Positions 36,150-43,252 of a stretch of 64,000 nt of DNA are shown one piece after another (the stretch's first letter is position 1; each line of letters begins with the position of its first letter). The stretch is from contig NZ_LMZQ01000004.1 in assembly GCF_001442625.1 (NCBI RefSeq), positions 124,001-188,000 on the forward strand, given 5' to 3'. Position numbers and translations under genes: made by a program. The notes beneath the pieces were generated by a model. It was not told the origin of the DNA. It did no database searches and worked only from the letters and a program-made list of their open reading frames with translations. Source of the stretch: Pedobacter ginsenosidimutans (lineage in GTDB: Bacteria > Bacteroidota > Bacteroidia > Sphingobacteriales > Sphingobacteriaceae).

Positions 36150-36219
36150 CTTGGAATCGCATAAGGGTAATGCAATGGACTTAGGATCCATCTTAAAAGA
36201 AGGGTAACTTTTCAAACCG
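36150..36219 (+). ncRNA. tRNA-like module C (anticodon arm kept, T arm degenerate)
   Basis: D arm GCAT-AAGGGTA-ATGC (36159-36173), A26, then a perfect anticodon arm ATGGA-CTTAGGA-TCCAT (36175-36191) with U33 and anticodon UAG (leucine type). The T arm has only a weak stem AAAAG/CTTTT without TTCRA. TTGGAA (36151-36156) pairs with TTTCAA (36210-36215) as an acceptor-like stem. It is complementary in its defects to module B. TTGGAA can also pair with TTCCAA of module B. Confidence 0.6.
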
Positions 36220-36510
36220 CTCAAAAGATCAGCATTGTAAAACCGCACTCAGCTTTAAGGTTTATCATAAAATCTCAAAAGCGAATTTGCCTTTTGCTTT
36301 GTAAGCAAAACAGATGAACGAAACGGTTTAAAAATCAAATTCAGCAATTAGCGGCTAACAGAATCTTCGGATGCGAAAACTGCTAAAGTTCAATTTCATT
36401 CTTAAAAACATCAGGATTCTTTTTACTTCCGCAAGAAACGAATGAATGCGCTTTTGCAATGCTTTGTAAAACAAGAAATTAAATAATTATAAATCTCAAC
36501 ATCAGAAAAC
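36220..36510 (+). promoter_or_regulatory. Leader of the slipin-rtcB operon
   Basis: About 290 bp between the last tRNA-like module and the slipin start. It contains the perfect hairpin TTTTGCTT-TGT-AAGCAAAA (36292-36310) and AAACCG/CGGTTT arms at 36215 and 36323. No gene or clear promoter box was found, so the tRNA-like region is probably cotranscribed with the operon. Confidence 0.4.
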
Positions 36511-37608
36511 ATGAAAAGAGTAACCATTAACACCAATTATGTTGGATTGGTGTTTAAAAAAGGAAAATTAAAAAACGTTTTAACCGCAGGAACTTACTGG
36601 TTAGGTTTCGGTGAAGACATGACCTTGTACGATATGGCAAAAGAGTACTATTACACGGTTGCCGAGTTGGATATTTTATTGGAAAATGCAGATTTTGTGA
36701 ATTTAATTCACCTGGTAAGTGTGGCCGATAATGAGTTGGCTTTGGTTTATCAAAACAAAAATTTCAAGAACGTTTTAACGGCTGGCAGACATGCCATCTG
36801 GAAAAGCTTGTCTGCATATAACTTTGTTAAGGTAGATATCAGTAACATCAATATTGACGAAACCATTGATAAAAACTTATTGGAGAAAGCTCCATTATTG
36901 AATTACATCAGGGCTTACAAAGTAGAATCGTTCGAAAAAGCCTTGTTATTTATCGATGGTAAATTTGAAAAGGTAATGGAAGCAGGAAACTATGTTTACT
37001 GGAAAAACAGCACCACTATTCAGGTTATTAAAACCGATATGAGGCAATTGAATATGGAGATCATCGGACAGGAAATCTTAACTAAAGATAAAGCGCAATT
37101 GAGGGTTAACTTCAGCATCCAATATAAAGTTGATGACATCATCAAAGCCTTATTAGAGAACAAAGAATTTGAAAAACAATTGTACATCACCATGCAATTG
37201 GCATTAAGAGAATGTATTGGTTTAATGACTTTTGACGAATTGATGGAAAGCAAAGAAAAAATTGCTGAAATGGTAATGGCTATTACCTTGGATAAGGTTG
37301 AAAACCTGGGTGTAAAATTAACAAACTGTGGTGTTAAAGACATCGTTTTACCTGGTGACGTTAAAGAAATTATGAACCAGGTTTTAGTTGCCGAAAAAAG
37401 AGCCCAAGCCAATATCATTACCCGTAGAGAAGAAACGGCCTCGACCAGAAGTTTGTTGAATACCGCCAAATTGATGGAAGACAATGCTATGTTGTATAAG
37501 TTGAAAGAGATGGAATATGTGGAGAAAATCGCAGAAAAGATCAACAACATCAGCTTATCGGGCAGTGGACAAATTGTAGATCAGTTGAAGCAGATCTTCG
37601 TAAAATAA
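36511..37608 (+). CDS. SPFH/slipin-like protein without membrane anchor
   Basis: Protein of 365 aa. The second half (about 170-345) is an SPFH/band-7 domain (KTDMRQLNMEIIGQEILTKDKAQLRVNFSIQYKV...ERKRAQANI-type helix). The usual N-terminal TM helix is absent, and in its place are three copies of a short beta motif: KLKNVLTAGTYW (19-30), NFKNVLTAGRHAIW (84-97) and KFEKVMEAGNYVYW (151-164). Such proteins are found next to RtcB in Bacteroidota and may form an oligomeric scaffold. The start is supported by the first motif. rtcB follows after a hairpin-containing spacer. Confidence 0.85.
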   Translation: MKRVTINTNYVGLVFKKGKLKNVLTAGTYWLGFGEDMTLYDMAKEYYYTVAELDILLENADFVNLIHLVSVADNELALVYQNKNFKNVLTAGRHAIWKSLSAYNFVKVDISNINIDETIDKNLLEKAPLLNYIRAYKVESFEKALLFIDGKFEKVMEAGNYVYWKNSTTIQVIKTDMRQLNMEIIGQEILTKDKAQLRVNFSIQYKVDDIIKALLENKEFEKQLYITMQLALRECIGLMTFDELMESKEKIAEMVMAITLDKVENLGVKLTNCGVKDIVLPGDVKEIMNQVLVAEKRAQANIITRREETASTRSLLNTAKLMEDNAMLYKLKEMEYVEKIAEKINNISLSGSGQIVDQLKQIFVK

Positions 37609-37670
37609 ATTAAATTTAGAAACCCCTCGGTTGGGTGAATGTTGCCTACCGAGGATTAATTAGAAATAAA

Positions 37671-39095
37671 ATGAACAACAACATAACAGGAAAAGACCTG
37701 ATCGAAATAGGTTATTCCGAAGGAAAAATAGTAGGCTTGGCTTTAGATATCCTGAAAGAAAATTTCGCGGATATTGAAGAAAAAAAATTATTGGCTTTAT
37801 TTAAAAAAGTAAAAGACTATCCTGAAAGTTTTTTGGATGATGAAGTATTAAGTGTACTGGCAACTGCTGTGATCGAGGAAGCCAATCCGAAATCAGATGG
37901 AACCATTGAATTGATCAGCAATGCTAAAGATTATTCAATTTTCGGTGCCGATTATATAGAAGAAGGTGCCAGAAATCAAATGGATATTGCCATGAAACTG
38001 CCTGTTTCAGTAGCTGGAGCATTGATGCCTGATGCTCACCAAGGCTATGGCTTGCCAATTGGTGGTGTTTTGGCGACCAGAAATGCAATTATCCCTTATG
38101 GTGTAGGTGTAGATATTGGTTGCCGAATGGCTTTGAGTATTTTCGATATCCCAGAGAAACATTATTTCGGGAAGGATGCAATGTACAAACGCGAATTAAT
38201 TGCTTTTACCAAATTTGGTGCGGGTCAAAATTTTAAAGGTAATGAAAGAGCTGATCATGATGTTTTAGAAAATGACGCATTTAACGCTACTCCTTTTCTT
38301 AAAAATTTACACGGAAAGGCCTGGGCACAACTGGGTACTTCAGGTGGTGGAAATCACTTTGTAGAATGGGGGATTATTGATTTTGCCGAACGCGATGAGA
38401 TTTTAAATATCGATAAAGGACGTTACGTAGCATTGTTGACCCATTCAGGTTCCCGTGGTTTTGGCGCAACCATTGCAGGTCATTACACCAAACTGGCTAA
38501 AGACATCTGTAAACTCCCTAAAGTGGCTATAAACCTGGCTTATTTGGATCTAAATTCTGCCGAAGGACAAGAGTATTGGATTGCAATGAACTTAGCTGGC
38601 GATTATGCTTCAGCCTGTCATGAGGTGATCCATAAAAGATTAACCAAGGCCATTGGCACTAAAGTTTTGGCCAAGGTAGAAAACCACCATAATTTTGCAT
38701 GGAAAGAAATGCTTGATGGCGAGGAAGTGATTGTGCACCGAAAAGGGGCTACACCGGCAGGTAAAGGTGTGATGGGAATCATTCCGGGAAGTATGACGGC
38801 GCCGGGATTTTTGGTTAGGGGAAAAGGTGAAATGAGTGCAATCAATTCAGCATCTCATGGTGCGGGTAGACAAATGAGCCGAACAAAAGCGATTCAATCG
38901 ATTACCAAATCGGATATGAAAGCGATTTTGAAAGATCACAACGTCACTTTAATCGGAGCAGGTTTAGATGAGGCGCCAATGGCCTATAAAGACATCAACA
39001 AAGTGATGGCAGCACAAACAGAACTGGTTGATGTAGTAGCCAAGTTTGAACCAAAAATGGTGAGAATGGCGGATGATGGAAGTAGGGAAGACTAG
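37671..39095 (+). CDS. rtcB: RNA-splicing/repair ligase RtcB
   Basis: GTP- and Mn-dependent ligase that joins RNA 3'-phosphate or 2',3'-cyclic phosphate ends to 5'-OH ends, the ends left by many tRNA-cutting toxins. Motifs: PDAHQGYGLPIGGV, GVGVDIGCRMALS (metal-binding Asp/Cys), GTSGGGNHFVEW, HSGSRGFG and NSASHGAGRQMSR (guanylylated His region). 474 aa from ATG at 37671; the longer GTG frame at 37635 would be coded by the spacer hairpin CCTCGGT/ACCGAGG and is rejected. RtcA and archease are absent nearby. It ends before the hairpin at 39143. Confidence 0.95.
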   Translation: MNNNITGKDLIEIGYSEGKIVGLALDILKENFADIEEKKLLALFKKVKDYPESFLDDEVLSVLATAVIEEANPKSDGTIELISNAKDYSIFGADYIEEGARNQMDIAMKLPVSVAGALMPDAHQGYGLPIGGVLATRNAIIPYGVGVDIGCRMALSIFDIPEKHYFGKDAMYKRELIAFTKFGAGQNFKGNERADHDVLENDAFNATPFLKNLHGKAWAQLGTSGGGNHFVEWGIIDFAERDEILNIDKGRYVALLTHSGSRGFGATIAGHYTKLAKDICKLPKVAINLAYLDLNSAEGQEYWIAMNLAGDYASACHEVIHKRLTKAIGTKVLAKVENHHNFAWKEMLDGEEVIVHRKGATPAGKGVMGIIPGSMTAPGFLVRGKGEMSAINSASHGAGRQMSRTKAIQSITKSDMKAILKDHNVTLIGAGLDEAPMAYKDINKVMAAQTELVDVVAKFEPKMVRMADDGSRED

Positions 39096-39142
39096 TTTGA
39101 TGGTGGGAGTCTGAAGTTGAATGTCCATAGTTGCAAATACAT

Positions 39143-39175
39143 AAACCTCGCAGGTTTCAGAAACCTGCGAGGTTT
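39143..39175. terminator. Perfect 15-bp hairpin after rtcB
   Basis: AAACCTCGCAGGTTT, CAG, then the exact complement. Same loop and layout as the hairpin at 12538 with paired substitutions in the stem (TA pairs replaced by CG), so the structure rather than the sequence is conserved. Confidence 0.75.
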
Positions 39176-39193
39176 AATGTTATTTCAAAAAAA

Positions 39194-39483
39194 TTAGAAG
39201 AACATTGGTTCCTGTCTATTATCCCAAAAGAAAAGAATTTCTATCCGATCAGACTTAACCTCATAAAATACAGAAGAAAGCTTTTTGATTAATCCTTGTC
39301 GGATATTAGGATCAAATTCAGTTTCTTTATAAAGGAATGGAGAATTACTAATTAATTCTAAAGTTTTAATCGTATTCTTTTTAAATCACTTAATGCTTTA
39401 GCCCCTAATCTTTCATGTATTTGAGTACAAATGGATTCGAAAGTTATATATGCTGTTTCTGATATGATTACAGGCAAAGTCAT
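39194..39483 (-). pseudogene. Frameshifted RelE/ParE-type toxin gene
   Basis: The minus strand encodes TLPVIISETAYITF...GAKALSDF, and in a shifted frame KKNTIKTLELISNSPFLYKE...GLIKKLSSVFYEV...IEILFFWDNRQEP. Joined, this is a normal toxin of about 96 aa. The gene is 290 bp, one base short of a multiple of three; the loss lies in the homopolymers near 39384-39390. Its ATG overlaps the antitoxin stop as TGATG. Likely inactive unless the shift is a sequencing error. Confidence 0.75.
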
Positions 39484-39689
39484 CAAATAGTTGAGATTTT
39501 TTCTTTAAATTCTTCTAAAGAAAAGCTTTTGCCTGCTTTGATATCATCCTGTCCTTTTTTTATCCCAGACACAACATGTGCTGGTAAAGAACTATCTTTT
39601 TTTATTTCATAAGGAACTTCTAAAGCTTTAAGAAATGCCTTTAAAGCTTTTTCTTGCATTTTATCGGGATGTACAAGGTAAGTTTCCAT
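39483..39689 (-). CDS. Antitoxin-like protein of the broken toxin pair
   Basis: 68-aa protein (METYLVHPDKMQEKALKAFLKAL...) with a long N-terminal helix and the C-terminal motif GKSFSLEEFKEKISTI, typical of small antitoxins paired with RelE/ParE toxins in Bacteroidota. It precedes the toxin frame with a one-base stop/start overlap. The toxin is frameshifted, so this may be an orphan antitoxin. Confidence 0.7.
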   Translation of the reverse strand: METYLVHPDKMQEKALKAFLKALEVPYEIKKDSSLPAHVVSGIKKGQDDIKAGKSFSLEEFKEKISTI

Positions 39690-39780
39690 ATAAACGTGAT
39701 TTTAAACTAATATACAAATTTAAAGATTATTAAATAAAACCTTCAAACTTAAATAGTGTCCATCAAAAGATTAAAAACAA

Positions 39781-39815
39781 AAAACCTCTTCAAAATTAAT
39801 TGAAGAGGTTTTTTA
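39781..39815. terminator. Bidirectional terminator
   Basis: AAAACCTCTTCAA, loop AATTAA, then the exact 13-bp complement, with A-rich and T-rich flanks, so it can act in both directions. On the minus strand it ends the aminotransferase transcript. Confidence 0.85.
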
Positions 39816-39825
39816 TTTTATAATC

Positions 39826-41079
39826 CTATTTCAACTTACTCAAAGCGGTTTTAATCCTTGGTAACATGTCTTTAATATCCTGCAGGGTACAAGCACCAAC
39901 CGAAGCCCTGAACCAAGGCATACTGTCTTCATTCCCAAATGCAGAGAATGGAACCAAAGCTGCTCCGGCTTCTTTAATCAGATAGAAATTCACATCTGCA
40001 CTGTCTTTTAAAAGCTTACCATCTTCAGTAGTTTTTCCGATGTAATCGATTTTTATGGTCAAATAAATGGCACCCATAGGCTCAACAGCATCAACATTAA
40101 AACCTTCAGCTTTTAATTCGTTAAAACCGTTGTAAAGTGCATTTAAACTATCTTGAATTTGGCCTTTAAAACTGGTCAAAAAAGTATCTACCTGTGTTTT
40201 ATCATTAAAATAGTTAGACATAGCCACTTGCTCAGCTTTCGGTGCCCATGCGCCCATATGCCCAACCAATGCTTTCATTCTATTGATAATATCCTCCGGA
40301 CCAAAACCCCAGCCTACACGTACACCTGTTGCAGCCAAACATTTCGAGCTACCATCAACAAAAACGGTAAAAGGACGCATTGCAGGGCGCAAAGAAACTG
40401 GGTTTACATGCTCTTTTCCGAAAGTTAAAAGCGAATAAATCTGATCGTACATCATGTACAACGGTTTTTCGTCGGCACTACGTGATGCATTTTCTTCTAA
40501 CACAGCATCGCAGATTTCAGCTAGTGAATCTGCATCAAACATGGTTCCCGTTGGGTTTAACGGCGAGCACAAGGCCAATAAAGTTGCCCCTTTTAAATGC
40601 GGTTTTAGCTGTGCAGCCGTTGGCATAAAATTATGTGCAGCATCTGTTTCTACAGCAATTGTTTTTGCCGAAGTTAAATGTGAATAGTGGTTGTTATTCC
40701 AAGATGGTGCAGGGAAAACTACGGTATCGCCAGGATCGATTAAAGCCAGATAAGTTGCATAAATTAACGGGCGTGAACCACCAGAAACTAAAATGCTATT
40801 GGTGTTGTATTCTAACCCAAACCTATCCTTTAATAATTCAGAAACCGTCTCGCGTAATGGCAAAACACCATCAGCAGGTGGATAATTGGTCTGATTGGCA
40901 TTGTACGCCTCGACAATTCCGGCCTTTAGTTCGGTCGGGATTGGGTAAATGTTTGCATCAAAATCGCCTATGGTTAAATTAGCGATCGAAGCACCTTTGC
41001 GCTTCATTTCGTTAACTTCGTTACCGATTTTTATAATTTCTGAGCCGATTAATGAACTGGCCAATACTGAAACTTTCAT
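39826..41079 (-). CDS. Pyridoxal phosphate-dependent aminotransferase (class I/II)
   Basis: Cytoplasmic fold-type I aminotransferase of 417 aa, related to aspartate aminotransferases. Signs: LTIGDFDANIYPIP at the N-terminus, NYPPADGVLPLRETV, CSPLNPTGTMFD, MMYDQIY, and the PLP-binding Lys in VDGSSKCLAATGVRVGWGF, followed by the Arg in WFRASVG that binds the carboxylate. The amino acid donor is not determined. It is monocistronic with its own terminator. Confidence 0.9.
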   Translation of the reverse strand: MKVSVLASSLIGSEIIKIGNEVNEMKRKGASIANLTIGDFDANIYPIPTELKAGIVEAYNANQTNYPPADGVLPLRETVSELLKDRFGLEYNTNSILVSGGSRPLIYATYLALIDPGDTVVFPAPSWNNNHYSHLTSAKTIAVETDAAHNFMPTAAQLKPHLKGATLLALCSPLNPTGTMFDADSLAEICDAVLEENASRSADEKPLYMMYDQIYSLLTFGKEHVNPVSLRPAMRPFTVFVDGSSKCLAATGVRVGWGFGPEDIINRMKALVGHMGAWAPKAEQVAMSNYFNDKTQVDTFLTSFKGQIQDSLNALYNGFNELKAEGFNVDAVEPMGAIYLTIKIDYIGKTTEDGKLLKDSADVNFYLIKEAGAALVPFSAFGNEDSMPWFRASVGACTLQDIKDMLPRIKTALSKLK

Positions 41080-41190
41080 CTATTTATATTTTGTTTCTAT
41101 GGTGATGAAGCTATCATGACTTGGTAATTATTCCCTTGTAGAAAATCATGATAGTTTCATACTTATATGTTGAAGCTGGTGTTAGCAGAT

Positions 41191-41523
41191 TTATAATGCT
41201 TTAATTATTTTTTGAAGTTCTTTTTTATCAATACTACTTTCTTCTGATTTATCGTAGAGGGTCAACATATTGATAATTGTACCGTCGGTAATGTCTGAAA
41301 CTAAATAAGTTATTATCCTAAATCCTCCACTTTTACCTTTTCCTTTGCTTTTTACCGCAAGTCTAATTTTGTATAAACCTGCACCCAGATCATTACCTTG
41401 GTGCGGATTTTCACGAAGTTTTTCTTCGAGTTCGTAGAGATCTTCTACTAAAGAAATATATTTCTTTTTATAGACTTTGGCTTTCTTGATAAAAACGTCT
41501 GAATAAATAACCTCATTAGCCAT
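41191..41523 (-). CDS. RelE/ParE-type toxin
   Basis: 110-aa toxin-like protein: VIYSDVFIKKAKVYKKKYISLVEDL (alpha-helical start), NPHQGNDLGAGLYKIRLAVKSKGKGKSGGFRIITYLV (core beta sheet with basic residues) and LTLYDKSEESSIDKKELQKII. Such proteins either cut mRNA at the ribosome or poison gyrase. Its ATG overlaps the antitoxin stop as TAATG. Unlike the pair at 39.2-39.7 kb this one is intact. Confidence 0.85.
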   Translation of the reverse strand: MANEVIYSDVFIKKAKVYKKKYISLVEDLYELEEKLRENPHQGNDLGAGLYKIRLAVKSKGKGKSGGFRIITYLVSDITDGTIINMLTLYDKSEESSIDKKELQKIIKAL

Positions 41524-41711
41524 TAAATGTCTTTTAAACTTAGAGGCTTCCGTTTTCCTTGCTGCATTTCCTTAATTTCTTTTAAAGCTTGAGCAATTTC
41601 AGATGTTATCTGACTGGTTGGTTCTGATTTAACTTTTGCACCAATTTTGCTAAGGAATTCTTTTACAAAACCTGCATCTTTGTCCTTAATTTCTATTGTT
41701 AAAGTTGTCAT
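41523..41711 (-). CDS. Antitoxin of the RelE/ParE-type pair
   Basis: 62-aa antitoxin with an N-terminal DNA-binding-like strand (MTTLTIEIKDKD), a middle linker and a basic C-terminal toxin-wrapping tail (KRKPLSLKDI). It is followed by the toxin with a one-base overlap. The pair lies 20 bp beyond the argH stop codon, on the same strand. Confidence 0.8.
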   Translation of the reverse strand: MTTLTIEIKDKDAGFVKEFLSKIGAKVKSEPTSQITSEIAQALKEIKEMQQGKRKPLSLKDI

Positions 41712-41731
41712 AATTACAAATTTAGCAAAAT

Positions 41732-43063
41732 TTATTTAACCAAATCTTCTATCGCTTTATTCACTTTTCCGAAACCAAATTGAGATAATACCCCTTGCAT
41801 TGCCGAAGTAATCTGCTCGTTGCACAGGTTGCCGATACTTCCTTCGTGTGTATGGTGTATTTGGCCAGATGGTGCAAAACTACCATTTTCTATCTGTTCG
41901 CCAACAATCTTATAAGCCTCTCTAAATGGGACACCTTGTAAAGCCAGATCGTTTACGACTTCAACGCTAAACAGGTAATCATATTTTTTATCCTTCAAAA
42001 TATCATCTTTTATGGTGATGTTCTGGAGCATAAAAGTGGCGATCTCCAAACATTCATTTAACGACGTAATTGCCGGGAAAAGGTTTTCCTTTAATAATTG
42101 TAAATCGCGGTGATAACCTGATGGCAAATTGGTAATCATCATGGCAATTTCATTCGGCAAAGCCTGAATTTTATTGCAACGCGAACGGATCAACTCAAAA
42201 ACATCAGGGTTTTTCTTGTGTGGCATAATACTCGAACCTGTAGTAAGTTCTGCCGGAAAACTAATGAATCCGAAATTCTGATTAATGAACAAGCACACAT
42301 CCATAGCCATTTTAGCTAAAGTTGCCGCAACAGCGCTCATTGCCTGTGCTAAAATCCTTTCGGTTTTGCCACGCCCCATCTGTGCATAAACCACGTTATA
42401 GTTCAAACTTTCAAAACCCAACAACTCAGTAGTTAAGGTTCTATTTAACGGAAATGAAGAGCCATAACCTGCGGCAGAGCCTAAGGGATTTTTGTTGCAG
42501 ATTTTCCATGCAGCCAACATTAGTTCCATATCATCTGCCAAGCTTTCGGCATAGGCACCAAACCATAGGCCAAAAGACGATGGCATGGCAATCTGCAAAT
42601 GCGTATAACCAGGCATCAATTTATCTTTGTGCGTATTGCTCAGCTCAATTAGCTCATTAAACAAAGTTGAGGTTTGGCCAACCATATCTTCAATGCAAGC
42701 CCTAAAGAACAGTTTCAAATCAACCAGTACCTGATCATTACGCGACCGACCACTATGGATTTTCTTGCCTGCTTCTCCAATACGTTGAGTAAGTAACCAT
42801 TCAACCTGTGAGTGCACATCTTCTACGCTGTCTTCGATTGTGAAATTTCCAGCTTCAATTTCTGCATAAATATTTTTCAATTCCTGCTGGACGGTTCTCA
42901 GTTCGTCAGCTGTTAGCAAATTAATGGTTTCTAACATTTGGGTGTGCGCCAAAGAACCCAACACATCAAACTTTGCCATTTGCAGATCCAGTTCACGGTC
43001 TTTACCAACCGTAAAACGCTCTACAAATTGATTTACATCTATATTTTTTTGCCAGATTTTCAT
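41732..43063 (-). CDS. argH: Argininosuccinate lyase
   Basis: Last step of arginine synthesis: splits argininosuccinate into arginine and fumarate. Visible: VEDVHSQVEWLLTQRIGEAGKKIHSGRSRNDQV, MPGYTHLQIAMPSSFG, and the fumarase/aspartase signature GSSIMPHKKNPDVFE. The 443 aa are normal. It is separated from the main arginine operon by the S9 peptidase gene and has its own promoter (CAAAAGTA box at 43114 on this strand). Confidence 0.95.
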   Translation of the reverse strand: MKIWQKNIDVNQFVERFTVGKDRELDLQMAKFDVLGSLAHTQMLETINLLTADELRTVQQELKNIYAEIEAGNFTIEDSVEDVHSQVEWLLTQRIGEAGKKIHSGRSRNDQVLVDLKLFFRACIEDMVGQTSTLFNELIELSNTHKDKLMPGYTHLQIAMPSSFGLWFGAYAESLADDMELMLAAWKICNKNPLGSAAGYGSSFPLNRTLTTELLGFESLNYNVVYAQMGRGKTERILAQAMSAVAATLAKMAMDVCLFINQNFGFISFPAELTTGSSIMPHKKNPDVFELIRSRCNKIQALPNEIAMMITNLPSGYHRDLQLLKENLFPAITSLNECLEIATFMLQNITIKDDILKDKKYDYLFSVEVVNDLALQGVPFREAYKIVGEQIENGSFAPSGQIHHTHEGSIGNLCNEQITSAMQGVLSQFGFGKVNKAIEDLVK

Positions 43064-43113
43064 TCTTGTGATTGCTCTATTTTATACCTGCACAAAGGCA
43101 GTCGAAATACCCG

Positions 43114-43121
43114 CAAAAGTA
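43114..43121 (-). promoter_or_regulatory. Promoter -7 box (TACTTTTG) for argH
   Basis: TAnnTTTG match on the minus strand about 50 bp upstream of the argH ATG. Confidence 0.5.
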
Positions 43122-43252
43122 CAATAAATACATTAGAAATCAGGAATGAGATTGATTTGTAATGCACATTAAAACGCCAATAAACTCAATTTTATATGGC
43201 TACTCATAATTCTTGGTTTAAAAGCTTATTTTCGTATAAACTTAAACTTATT

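Noticed and set aside
35969..36219. Calling ordinary tRNA genes
   Set aside because: No module has all four arms. A and B lack an anticodon arm, C lacks a T arm. I kept them as tRNA-like ncRNA.
37635..37670. GTG start for rtcB
   Set aside because: It would translate the spacer hairpin; the ATG at 37671 gives a normal RtcB N-terminus.
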